Assembly: GCA_032358165.1 (NCBI GenBank)
Contig: JAALGY010000038.1
Span: 1,488,001 to 1,552,000 of the forward strand
Source of the DNA: Diplosphaera chodatii
Taxonomy: Eukaryota; Chlorophyta; Trebouxiophyceae; Prasiolales; Stichococcaceae
Length of the DNA stretch: 64,000 bases
Reading direction: 5' to 3'
The notes beneath the pieces were generated by a model. That model was given only the letters and a program-made list of their open reading frames with translations. It had not been told where the DNA came from and made no database searches. The translations under genes and the position numbers were made by a program. Shown piece by piece: positions 10,429-22,400 of the stretch; position 1 is the first letter of the stretch, and each line of letters begins with the position of its first letter.

Positions 10429-13078
10429 TCATTCGACGTCTGCCACCTTTGCCAGCTTCTGCAGCCTGTTCAGAACCAAATCCCCCTGCTTGATGGCCTG
10501 CTGGTACTGCTGATTCTTCAGGTCCAGCCTGTGTCGCAGCAGAGCAGTTGTCGGACCACAAGCCTGGTGCATCGGCATAGCACAGACGTCGGGGCAGCAC
10601 CACATTTTGTGCCGGCACTGCACAGTTGAGAAGCGGACACGAATGCCGCCACGTCCCCACCTGCTGGTCTCCACCACGCCGGCAACCTTGTCGATCTTCG
10701 CTGGCAGGCGGCCAGCGGCGATGAACCCCGCCAGCTCCTGGTCCATAAAGTCCGGCCCCACACCGAATGCTGCTGCCATGGAGCCCAGCTTTACGCTCTT
10801 GTACGACTCCAAGAACTGCAGTGTGCAGTGGTACAAGCACTTCATTCGTTTGGTCGATACTCTTGATTGGGGCCATTGCCGAGGGGGCGACGTCATATGC
10901 GAAAGGTGGGCGACACCAAGGAGATAGTCGCATGATCATGTTGTGACCAGACGGTGACATGTGAACAACGTGCCACGACATCTTCCGGAGCTCACCTGTG
11001 AGTAGGCGACAACACGGACTTCCCGGATGTAGTACCTGAAGTGCGGCGCCAGCGCAAAGTCCCGCTGCACCTCTGCTGCCACATTCACGAACGCCTGCAC
11101 AGGTGGACTGCCATGAGTGCGCTGCAGTACTACTGCTCTTGCAACGGCGTATCTGGAATTTATTGAAATGGCTTGACTTTGGTGTGCATACCTTGAAGAA
11201 CTCGTGGTATTGGCAGTTGTACAGGGAGTTCAGGAACTGAGACAGCTCTGGCATGGAGTCAATGATTGTCAAGACTTCAGGGGCGTCTACAACCTGTGTA
11301 CGCAGACCCGCGTGCACTCTCAGCAGCGACATCTGGATGAAGCATGGAGCGCCAAGTGTCCGACCATGCGCTGCAGTATAGTTTCCATGTGCTTGCCACA
11401 GTGCACCAGCAGTAGGGTCGCATACGGACCTTCGCCTTCAGCGTCGTGCGGTCCAGTGACACCAGGGAGGTGATCACCGTGTAGAATATGCACCGCTCGA
11501 AGGTGAACAGCTCCGTCCTGCAACACATGAGCCTCAGGTATGGAAGGCAGCAATTTCCAGCAGCTGATGCTTCAGCATGACCGCACGCCTCAGCACCATG
11601 CTACCCACGTTGTAAAGGTGGCAATTGCCTCCAGGAACAGCGTGGCGGCTGCCTTGAAGTTGCGTGTTGCCATCAAGAAGAACGCCTCATACACCTGCAC
11701 GCCGATCGACCCCAGTGTGACCTCATATGGCAATGCAGTATACCCAGGCTTATCCTGACATTCGGCTGGCTGAGGCTACGCTGTGTGCAGTGTAACACAT
11801 GCACATTCAGGTCCAACTATCCTGACGCTATCCCTTGGCTGGGCACGTGGAACGCTGCAGATACTGTTTCGAGCAACTACGCTGACAGAACAATTGAGGT
11901 GGACCTTGAGGCGGTTCTTGCGCTCCCAGTCGCCTCCGGCGGAGCACAGCTCCTTTGCCCGCAGGATGCCCTGCTTCACCTCGGCCCAGCTGCCGGCTGC
12001 CAAGTCCCCTCTGCAGCCACTCCACGAACAGCTCAAAAAGCTTTTCAGCCTCTGCGCTCAAGGCAGGCAGACTGGCTGCTCACAATGAGCCGGTGCAGGC
12101 ACTTTATGTCGTGAAGCAATGCTAGCCTCAGAGCCTGCTTGCACTGGGCGCCTCTCCTCGAAATGCGCACCTGAGCATGGTGAAGACATTGTCCATCTTC
12201 AGGCCAGACCCCGCCGCTGTCTCCTCGACCTTTTTGTAGGCCTCGACAGCCGCTGGTCGGTCACCTGTTTAAGACAGCCAGTGCCCCTGAGCCTGTGAGC
12301 TCTGTGGCACGAGGTGTGTCATCGCGCAATGGACATATGCTGGCGCTAGGGCTGAAGGTTTGCAGATGATGTAATGCGCGCCGCAGCTAAGGGACACAGC
12401 ACACTCGACACACTTGAGCTGCTTCTGGAGACTACCAAACATGCATAGATGAGAGTAGTACTTGGTGAGTTGCGCCCCTGCCGTGACTGTCATCAGCATG
12501 TTGGGGGATCTGCATTTACCGATCTTGCAGAGGTAGTCCGCCTTGGCAGCCCGCGCCTCCCGCACTTCCACGTCTCCCAGGTTCTCCTCAGCATCCTTGA
12601 TCGTGGCATCCAGCTGCTCGAGCCGCTGCTGGTTTGCCTTCTGCAACCCCTCGAGCTTCGCGGCGTTCAGTTCCCATCCCAGCTCCTCGCAGACTGCCTC
12701 GTAGGCAGGCGCCATCTCTGCGGGGATACAAAGCAACGTCAAACGCTGCGCCCATGACAGCCTGCTGTGGGCGCGTGCCAGCCTGGCAGATGTGACATGT
12801 GTCGGCTTGCCTTCTTTGGTGATGATGTCCAAGATGTCCTGCTGAAGCGCGGCTCTGTCCACGCCCTCGACGTCATTTGCGCGGTACAGGAAACGCTGCA
12901 GACCATAGCCCGTGTGATGCAAAAGTGAGACAAGCTAGGGTCAGTGGAAAGCTCGACCCCAGTACACAGGGATAGGCAGCGCCCAGCTCGATGCCAGTGA
13001 CACCTTCTGAGCAAGGTCCAACCGAAAGTCCTGCTTTACTTCTTGGTCCACCGCTGCATCCGCGGGCGCGGCAATCAT
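10429..13078 (-). CDS. RPN7: 26S proteasome regulatory subunit RPN7/PSMD6 (lid, PCI domain)
   Basis: This is a structural subunit of the 19S regulatory particle lid, which acts in ubiquitin-dependent proteolysis. The minus-strand ATG is at 13078 (MIAAPADAAVDQEVKQDFRL), then RFLYRANDVEGVDRAALQQ (about 12900) and MAPAYEAVCEELGWELNAAK (about 12710). ATIKDAEENLGDVEVREARA follows (about 12580), a hallmark RPN7 helix, with AKADYLCKIGKC after it. The middle carries TPR-like helices, including GGDWERKNRLKVH (about 11920) and NSLYNCQYHEFF (about 11200). The C-terminal PCI/winged-helix part reads LESYKSVKLGSMAAAFGVG (about 10790), FMDQELAGFIAAGRLPAKID (about 10740) and KVAGVVETSR. The final exon QQYQQAIKQGDLVLNRLQKL ends in a stop at 10429. 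The order and spacing match the family over its full length. The gene shares a divergent 5' region with the PotD-like gene. Confidence 0.92.
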
Positions 13079-13610
13079 GGTCACCCCGGCCAACCGACGG
13101 CGCAGTATGTCCAAGCCAGTGGTGATGTGTGATGCTTTAGATCTTGAACGTCCTTGGCAGCAGTGTGGACTCGGTGCTACAGGAAAGCGATGGCAGCCTC
13201 GTGGTGATGTTCATCAACAGGCTGCAAGTGCCAGAACAGCCGCTTTGCGAGCAGCTCCCAGGCTACACGGTGATGGTGTTACCTTTCTGTCGAAAGACAG
13301 CGTCAAATTCTGCAAACGCTGTGATGCTGCCCAGTGTACCTGCACGTTTCTACGCTTCAATGCCCACTGCTACAGGGCAAGTGCTGGATGTGCAGTTTGT
13401 GCACAGGTTTGAGTCGCCGTGACTCGTGCGCACGACACATTTGCACCTTGACATCACTGTACAGGATGTGTATCAAGCGGCGAGCTGAGCTGTGAAGCTT
13501 CCCAGAACAACGGTGGCACACTCGCGGAGGATACCTGCATGCAAGAAGCGCCACTTGCTGCGACCGCCTGATGTGCAACAACATGTGATCAGGAGCGGAT
13601 CAAGTGTGTC
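13079..13610. promoter_or_regulatory. Divergent region between RPN7 and the PotD-like gene, with an unexplained open frame
   Basis: These 532 bases separate the RPN7 start (13078 minus) from the first plausible ATG of the PotD-like gene (13611 plus). A plus-strand open frame at 13144-13422 (93 codons) lies within it. It could be a 5' exon of the plus-strand gene, but I saw no matching splice evidence. The promoter role is inferred from orientation. Confidence 0.3.
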
Positions 13611-16125
13611 ATGCTGTTGAATGGCCGCCTCAGTCCTAATGGATCAGCAGTTTCACAGCTGCCGGTGATGCAGCTGCCATGCCCACGGATCGTCCGCCAA
13701 GTTGCATGTGGGAGCGGTGAACAGCAACTTATTATTCGTGACTCTGTCGCAAGATGTGAACACACGCCGCATCGGTCCGATGTCCTCTGCACTCGGAGCA
13801 GCACTGCAGAGCGTACCTGTGATACTGCTCACGTTTGTGGCCGGCGATCATCGCTCGCGTCATTAGCGGCAGCCGGTACGCTGGTCTTGTCTTGTTTGCA
13901 TGCAGTCAGCTGATAGATCGGCCAGCTGCTCCTGAGTCGACGAACTCATGACTGGCGCAATTGCACAGGTGCAGCATGGAGCAGCCATCCATATGCAGCA
14001 GATGCGGTTGTAGGAGTTGAGCTGCCAGATGGTAGACAGATCCAGGTGTGTCTGCTGCAAGGTTCCACAGCCCGAGTCTTCAGCCACAGGAGCTGGAGGT
14101 GGCCTTGTCAACTACATGGTGCGACACTGCTGCAAATGCCATCCACTCTATATATACGAATCAAGCCTGCGCTTGTGCGGACAGGCATGGGAATTTGATG
14201 TGCCAATGCGGATCGTGGCACTGCGGGGCTCAGTCCCTGGCGCGTGGCCTTCCGACTTCAAGGCTGTCAGCGGCAAACGTGCGCGGCTGGCATACGAGCA
14301 GCGTGCTCAACTAGCAGACATCTATTCAGACCTCACAGTTGGCAGGTACACTGTATATCAGCACAGAGTTGGTTTACGTACCCAGCACATTGCTCTGCTG
14401 CACATGGTGTCGACGGTCCAGAACCAGGCAATGCGTGCATCTTTGTGGTTGGGGTTGTCAAGGTGCAGTCATGTACCTCTGCAGGTACAAAAAGAAGTCA
14501 GCGGCCGTAGCCGATGCAGTGACCCTGGGGGATGCATGGCTGGCTCCTGCTATTCAACAGGGCGCGCTGCGGCCCATACCAACAGCGGAAAGATGGCGGT
14601 GGTGGGTGCGTCAAAGGTCAAGTTGATAAGTGATTTAGCTCAACACCAAAACGCTCTGAGACTGGGAGGCATGCTCAGGCCAAGCATCGCACCCAGTCGT
14701 CTACCTGTGCTGCCAGGAGCGGCTGAGCCCGGCTTTGAGTACATTGGTCGGTGGTGTATGCACAGGAGCAGCTGCCGCCACGGTGGCGGCAGCTGGTGCG
14801 GAGGGATGCCACTGGTCAGCTTGATCCGGAGGGCGATGTCTGGGGAGCGCCCTATCGGTGGGGCTGCACACTGGTGGCCTATGACGAGCAGAAGCTGAGC
14901 AGGTGCGCATGCCCAAGCAAGCAGTCAGCACACTGCATTGCATGACATGGACTTGTGAGTCTGCAACCATACAGCCCGCGGTCTGCGCTGCAGGGCTGGC
15001 GTCACCATGGAGGACTGGAGTGACTTGCTGCACCCTGCTCTGCGCCGCCGAGTTGGCATCGTAGAGTCGCCTCGTGAGGTGCCCAACTCGATGAAGTACG
15101 ATTCTGGGGCTATGCTGCCGCTCTGAACAGGGTGGGTCTTGCAACCACAAGGCAGCTGGCGTTTGGGCACGCAGGTGCTGAGCATTGCGCTGCGCACCCT
15201 AGGGCTGCCAGCAAATGCCGGGCCAGAGCAGCTCAGAGCGGCAGGCGTCTCTGAACAAGATATCTTTCAGCGGCTGCGACAACTACGACAGCAGGTTTGT
15301 CAGCCATTTTTGGAGGCCCATGGCATGCCTGGCAGATAACACCGTACCAGAACTACTGCGCACCGTGGGGCCTGCTGACATCGGATCCGGTCTGCTGTGG
15401 TAGGTCCTAGTCGCCAGCAATCGGGAAGCCGGGCGGGCGCTTCTGGCCGGCGATATCTGGGCTCTCGTCGGGTGGTGAGTCTCGATGCCCAACCGATCAT
15501 ACTCGCTCGGTCTGGTGAGATGCCCGCCCCCATGTGCTGATGGCAAGCCGGCCAGACATGTTACATTGACGCAGGTCGGAGGAGCTGGTGCCCCTGTCGC
15601 TGCGTGCGCAGCGGGTGCAGGTGGTGGCCCCGCGGTCGGGCACCACTCTGTGGGCAGACATGTGGGTCGTGCCCGCCGGTGCTGGCGGCCCGCAGGGCCC
15701 GTCGCCGCTGCTGCCGCTCTGGTTCGAATTGCCGCTACAGCCAGCCAGGTGCGTCTGCTGTTGCCCCTTTGATGGCTGGTGCCTCTTCACTGATGAAAGA
15801 GCCCATGTGCTGTGTGGTGAGGCCCCACCTCAGCAGGGCTCAGGTCCTGAATGTACAAACACGCTGAAGACTCCATCAAGCGTTTGTGCACTGGTCATCT
15901 GGCAGGGCCAGGGAGCTAGGCGAGCTGCGCAAGGGGCTGTCGCCATTGATGCTACCACAGGACGCACTGCATGCGCAGCCTGGCACTGCAGCAGTGCCAT
16001 CCTCGCGCAGCGCGCTGCTGGGTGGCTACATGCCGAGCGATGACGTGCTGCAGCACAGCAACTTCATGGCGCCACTGCCGTCGGATGCACATGCAATGTA
16101 TAGTCGCATCATGTCAGCTCTGTGA
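13611..16125 (+). CDS. Plastid-type PotD-like (spermidine/putrescine-binding) extracellular solute-binding protein
   Basis: The protein is homologous to the periplasmic solute-binding component of bacterial polyamine ABC transporters, as kept in plants as a nuclear-encoded plastid protein. The N-terminus (ATG 13611) has a long leader ending in a twin-arginine-like hydrophobic stretch (RRSSLASLAAAGTLVLSC, about 13848), consistent with thylakoid or plastid targeting. Exons then give VPMRIVALRGSVPGAWPSDF (about 14200), YEQRAQLADIYSDLTVG (about 14293-14343) and KSAAVADAVTLGDAWLAPAI (about 14500). WRQLVRRDATGQLDPEGDVW and YRWGCTLVAYDEQKLSR follow (about 14775-14900), then MEDWSDLLHPALRRRVGIVE (about 15008), SGTTLWADMWVVP (about 15637) and SPLLPLWFELPLQPAR (about 15700). 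The C-terminus has GGYMPSDDVLQHSNFMAPLP and stops at 16125. The 5' exons between 13611 and 14190 are the least certain. The ligand is inferred, not shown. Confidence 0.8.
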
Positions 16126-16455
16126 AGAAATGCACGTATCCAACAGAAGTATGGCGGAGCAGCGTTGTCAACAGGACATCCTAGCAGATCAGTACATCCT
16201 TTTCAGATGATTGAGCTTACGACCACTCCCAGTCGAGACATTCACTGAAGCAGCCCTGTACTAGCTTCCAGGTCGGCATGCACCTAGGCCGGCGTGCCTC
16301 TCATCTCGCTATAGGCCGCTATCCATCTTGCGTTTGGTTGTCACCGGAAAGTGTGACCATTGCTGTCAACTTTGCCTGCTAAGCTGAACCTGCACGCTCT
16401 TCAGCAATTCGCAATATCACCATTGCACCGCACGTGAACCCCGTCGGTGGCTGCA
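16126..16455. other. Intergenic region upstream of eIF5B
   Basis: This 330-base tandem intergenic region lies between the PotD-like stop and the eIF5B start. I see no coding frame or clear motif. It presumably contains the upstream gene's polyadenylation region and the eIF5B promoter and 5'UTR. Confidence 0.4.
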
Positions 16456-19400
16456 ATGCCACCCAAACGAGGCAAGAAGAAGGGCAAGCCCGGACTAGGC
16501 GACTGGTCCGACGAGGACGCTGTGCCCGGCGACAATGCTGACGCCGAAGCGGATGCCGAGCCACCAGCCCAGCAGCAGGCGCCGCTGCAGCAGCCCAAGG
16601 GGAAGAAGGCCAAGGCCAAGAAAAAGGGCAAAAAGCTGGACTGGAGCGACGATGATGAACTGCCGGCAGCGCCTGACGCCGGCGGCACGGAGGCTTCGGA
16701 TGCAGAGCTGGATGCTCCGCGCCGCAGTGGGTCCGGCTCATCCCATGGTGCCGCCGGGTTTGCGGCACTGCCTGACGAGGAGGCTGATGAAGCGGAAGAA
16801 GCTGCGTCCCCATCCGCAAATGGCGCACATGCTCATGCGGACTCAGATGATGGCTCTGAGGAGGTCGGTTGTGCATGTCATTGCACACATGTCCTAAATG
16901 TGCAGGTGCACGCACTTGGCGTCATGCTCAATACCAATGATATATCGCTGTTGAGCCATGCTGTTCATTGCATGCAGATGCCAGAGCCCATCGTTGCTAG
17001 AGTCACCAAGGTGTCCAAGCATCCCAAGGCAGATCGCCTCAAGGTCTGCCAGGTTGATGCGGGGGGTGGCGGCAGCCTGCTCCAGGTGTGAACGCATGCT
17101 GCACTGCGGTCGAGCACGCAGCTTCTTATGCATGTTTTCACCATGCAGCATCGAGGAACGGTATCCCAAGGGCTTGGCCATGCTGCGGCCTGCAGGTCGT
17201 CACCAATGCCGCCGTGGTCAAGGGCCAGATGGTCATTGTGGCGGTGTGTCCTTCCCTAGATTGCAATGCATGCACCCTGATCAACAGAATCGGAGGCAGA
17301 CACACAGTGCATATCTATAGAAACACACCATACTGCATGCTTGCATTGCATCGAGGACCTCAACAGACGTCAGTAAAGTAGCTCGCTTTGCACCCTGCAG
17401 CCGGCGGGGTGCACAACGCCTGGCAGCGCAGTGCGGGTAGAGGCCGCTCAGGTGCGTGGTGTGGACAGCAGCGGAATGATCTGCTCCGCATACGACCTCG
17501 GGTGGGCGGAGGACCCAGATGGCGCGCCCGCCTTTGTGCCACAGTCAGCCCCCCTCGGCAGCTCCTACCCCGACGAGCCCTTTCAGGTCAGGGTCCGCAG
17601 CAGCATGCCTACCATTAGGTTCTGCTGCGTTGCGTCGCGCGCATTATGGCACCGCCCATGACAGTTGCTGGTGCTCAAGCGAATGCTTCATGTGCAGGAG
17701 GAGCACGAAGAGGAGGAGGCAGCGCAGCCGGGCCACAGGGCCAAGGGCGGCAAGAAGAAGAAGTCCAAGCGGGACCTTGGCTTTGCGGCCCTGGACGACG
17801 AGGAAGAGCCGGCAGCCGCCTCTGCAGGTGACCAGCTATGCTCATGCTGCTCATGGTACTGACGAACTACACTTGTGTTCATACTCTTCCTCAAAGTGTC
17901 AAAACCAAACATGTATCAAGACCAGCAGATGGTTTGGGTCATAGCTGCGATCTACCGGTGCAGAGGAGCTGGCGGACCAGCCAACAGCAAATGGAGACGT
18001 CGCCATTGGAGGGGAGGGCAGCAATGCCGTGCAGGAGGAGCCGCAAGTGCGCGGCAAGCCTAAGGGTGGCAAAAAGAAGAAGTCCAAGCGGGACATCAGC
18101 TTCGACCTGCTAGACGAGGACGAGGAGGCAGCAGCAGCAGAACCAGCAGGTTCACAGCTGCCTTAGATGCATCTGTGTCAAGGGTACACAGTGCAAGTGT
18201 TCATGACGCTCGACATGAGCTGGGCAGAGCCAAGTGAATGCTTTGGCAGAGGATGTGCCTGAGTATCTGGACTCTGATAATTGTGGCATTGATATTGATG
18301 CGCTGCTGTGGTTCATTGCACAGAGCCTGAGCCAGCAGAGCAGCCGGTAGTCAATGGTGGCTCTGGCGCCCTTGCCACGGAGGATGAGACCATGGCGCCG
18401 CAGCCTGGGCGCAAACAGGACAAGAAGAAGAAGAAGGAGTCGAAGCGCAGTGTCAGCTTTGATCTGGACGAGGATGAGGTGAGCAATGGGCAGGCAGGCC
18501 TCTTGCTGTCCACCCCAGGCATTGGCTGACTTATGTGTGGGCTATACCTGCATGCCATGCTGCCACATCATGCGCGCAGTGAACCGTCTGGGATCGGACT
18601 GAGCTGAATGTGGTTCTTGGCATCCTGCGCCAGGCTGCAGTGATGTCTGAGGAACCAAGCGCAGCTGCAGAGGATGATGAGCCTGCGGCAGCACCAGAGG
18701 CAGACAGTGAAGACACCATCTTCAGCGGCAGCAAGAAGAGCAAGAAGAAGAAGTCCTCAAAGCGCACCGTCAGCTTTGACGCGCTTGACGATGATGAGGT
18801 AGGCGGCGGAGGCTATGTGTCTTTGCATGCGGAACACGACATGGATCAGCATGCTTTGTGATAAGTACTCGCATCAGTGTGCTTGCATGTGAGCAGTAAC
18901 GTTCACATGTGAGGAGATGGTATGCGGCTGGCACAGAAATCTCCGGCGATTGAAGATGCCAGCTCAGCCGCAGCAGCAGCAGCAGGAGCGGAAGCAGCAG
19001 CAGATGGTGAGTCTGCAACCACGCCGGAGGCAGGTGGTGAGGAGGCCTTCCTGGGTGGCAGCAAGAAGGGCAAAAAGAGCAAGAGCAGCACAAAGGCAAG
19101 ACAACTGCACCATGGACTTGTCGTGCAGTCTTGTTGCAGGTCTGCCAGGTTTCATCACTTTGTGCTTGCCTTGTTGCCGCCTGAGTGGTGTAGGGACTAT
19201 TGGTTGCAGGCGCTTGCAGACATGGATAGCGCATTTGCTGCATTGGATGTGGCATCGCAACAACAGCCGCCAGCAGAGCTGCCCGAGGCTCCTCCTGAAA
19301 CAGACGCTGATGCAGACGACCTGGTGTTTTCAGGTGAGCTTTCTGCTGCCAACTCTAGGATTAACTTCCAGCGCTGTGATACCGTGTACATCAAGGTGCA

Positions 19401-22400
19401 GTTGCATTGAAGCCAGACATTCCTCAGCATGTCTACCACATGCTGGTGCAGGCAGCAAGAGCAAAAAGAAGAAGAAGAAAAGCAGCAAGGCGGATGTTGA
19501 CTGGGCTGCACTGGAGGCGGATAGCAGCGATGCACCGCCTGCGATGGCACCCATGCCAGCACCAGAGCAGCCTGAAGCGGCACCGTCTGATTCAGAGGCC
19601 GCACCCGCGCCGCCAGAGTCGGATGCTACCCCAGCAGGCTAGTTGTGCATGCTTCTCTGTCTTCTTTCTGCCATAACCACCTGCTTGCTTGATAATCGGC
19701 AAGGTGTGGCTGGAGTGCTCGTCTGGCATTTCTCATCGTCTTTTCACCTACTGCAGCAGCAGCGTCTACCCCCGAGGGCAATGGCGGCAAAGGCGGCAAA
19801 CCTGCTGCAGATGCTGAGGAGATTGATGCGCTCCTGGCTGAGCTGGACGCCCCCAAGCAGCCGGCAGCCGAACCTGCAGGCAGCAGCAAAAGGAAGAAAA
19901 AGAACAAGGTATGTGCTGGCACCTGCTTGTCCAGCATCGTTGATCAGCATGGGTGTATTGGTTGGAGGAATATGTGGCTTCGAAGCCTAATGGCCAGCCT
20001 TATCACGTGACAGGTCGGTGCAGCCGAGAAACCAGCAGATGAGGACTTGGATGCGATTCTTGCTGAGCTGGGTGGCGGCGCAGCGCCAGCAGCAGCAGCA
20101 AAGGCGGACCCAACGGCAGCCCCAGCACCTGCAGCAGAAGGTGTGCTGCTAACTGTTCTCGCAAACTGTTCAGCAGGAAGCACATAGTCCACGAGGGCGG
20201 CATGAGGAGCGACCTCGGCACCTCCACAGATGAAAATGTTCCATGTTACCATCGAACAGTGTCATCAAAGGTATACCATTGGGTCTTATCTGCTGCATGC
20301 AGGTGGAGAACCAATGGCAGAGTCAGAGCCTGCTGCGCTCACAGCAGGTGAACCAGCAGAGGCAGCGGATGACGATGAGGTCGCTGAAGAGGGTGGCAAG
20401 GTGCATGAAGTGTCTTGAATCCAGGCTGCCAAACAACACGAGGCCTTGCACCGTCATTGCACACGATTTACCTCCCACAGGCAGGTTTTCAGGCGGTTGC
20501 TGGCCCTGTTGTCTGCATTAAGCTTCTGCGAGCGTTTGTTGCATCCGTGTACGTCCAGGAGCTAAGTGCGGCCGCCAAGAAGAAGGCTAAGCGCAAGGCA
20601 AAGGAGAAGGCAGCTAGGGCAGGGGGCGATGCTGCCCCAGCAGCAGCGGCAGGTCCGCCCTGACGCCCTGTTGTCACACCCGCCGACACAGCCCCATCGG
20701 CCTGGTACTGCTGTGCCTTTTACTGCTTGTGCCTTGCCATGTAGCTACGGGTGACCCTGGCTTTGCCCTGGATGCAGGCGTGCCGGCAGGAGGTGAGAAA
20801 GGCAAGCCCAAGAAGGTGTCGGCGGCGGTGCGGGCAATGCAGGAAGCACAGGAGGCACGGGCGCGTGCTGAGGAGGACGCCCGCAGGGCCGAGGAGGAGC
20901 GCCGGCGCCAGGTGTGTATCAGCATGCCCGCCCCGGTTGAATCGGTGTCTGTCATGGAGAGTGAACCGGCCTGTCACCCCAGCAGAACACACTCACTGTC
21001 TGTCCTGTCAGTCCTGTGCCTGCTACAGTGCTAACCGCCCCGGTGATTCTGACCACCAACCGCTGCAGGAAGAAGAGGAGGAGCGGCGAGCAGCCGAGGA
21101 GGCAGAGGCCAAGGCCAAGCGGGAAGCTGAGCGGAAGGAGCGCCGCGCTGCACAGCGTGCCCAGGTCAGCTGCCATTTGGTTGGGTGTGTATGCGCAAAG
21201 AGACAGGCGGGACAGTCAACAGAAGACGCGCACTATCAACGCTGATCTGAGCCGTCGCGTCTGGCGGCACTGTCTCCAACCCGAAATATACAAAAACGCG
21301 TGACAATTCGATGCTGCGTCTGCCAACAGCTCAAGAAGGAGGGCAAGCTGCTAAGCGGCAAGCAGAAGGCAGAAGCTGAGCGGCTGGCTAAGATGCGGGA
21401 GCAGATGCTGGCAAATGCCAACCTGCCGATGCCAGGTACATCCCCCCGTGCATCTGCATTGCGGTGAAATGTGTAACCTGAGATGGCCAACTGGCGTGCT
21501 TTCCCTGGTAACTTCGTTCCCTTAGAGTCATGCAATAGGTGCCTACCAACCCACGGGCTGGTGCGCTTACATGCAGGTGACAGCGAGGCAGCGCCTGTCA
21601 AGAAGAAGGTGGTGTACTCCAGGAAGAAGCAGGCCCCGAAGAAGCAGCCCTCAGATGCCAGTGCTGTGGAGCTGGAGGCACAGGCAGCCGAGGAACGTTT
21701 GCGGCAGCAAGCCGAGGTGCTGCCCTGTACTTTGGCAGCGTGCCCCCATGTGCTTACATGCAACAACCATACAACGTGCATATGGTCGCCACCGTGTGGG
21801 TATGTCTAAATTCAAGCTCGGAGCATGTCGCTCTGGGTGCTTCTCCACCTACTCATGCATATCAACCAATCTGTTAGGAGGAAGAGCGCCAACAACAGCA
21901 GGCGGCAGCAGCGGCAGAGGCAGCAGCAGCAGCGGAGGCAGAGGCTGCGGCCGCCAAAGAGGCAGAGGCGGCTGCAGCCGCAGCAGCTATGGAGGAGTCC
22001 TCAGATGGCGAGGACTGGGATGCCATCGACCCTGCCCAGGTTGAGCTGCCTGCCCAGCGCGAGGCGCGGCTCAAGGTAGGTCATCTGCATAGTGATGCAG
22101 AGATGCTTCACTGGGTGCTCACGCATGTCAGTCAATAGTGCAGGTAGAAGTGCACATCGTGGATGAAGCTCTCACACAGTCAGCAACCGTCGTCTCAGAC
22201 CTCATCATCGTCTGACGCTTCACATCCAGGCCGAGCGTGAGGCGGCAGCAGCGGCAGCAGCAGCGGCAGCAGCAGCCGAAGCGGCGAAGGAAGCAGAGCT
22301 GCGGGCAGCTGAAGCAGCAGAGCAGGCGGCCGCCCGCAAGGCGGCTGAGGTGCAGCCCATGGACGAGGATGAGGAAGCGGCAGACGAGGAGGGGACAAAT

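Noticed and set aside
16978..17586. tRNA-binding domain as a stand-alone gene before eIF5B
   Set aside because: Considered, but not preferred: exon phases continue into the repeat exons and the first exon carries the same repeat type as the downstream eIF5B exons. No stop codon ends the domain before the next acceptor.
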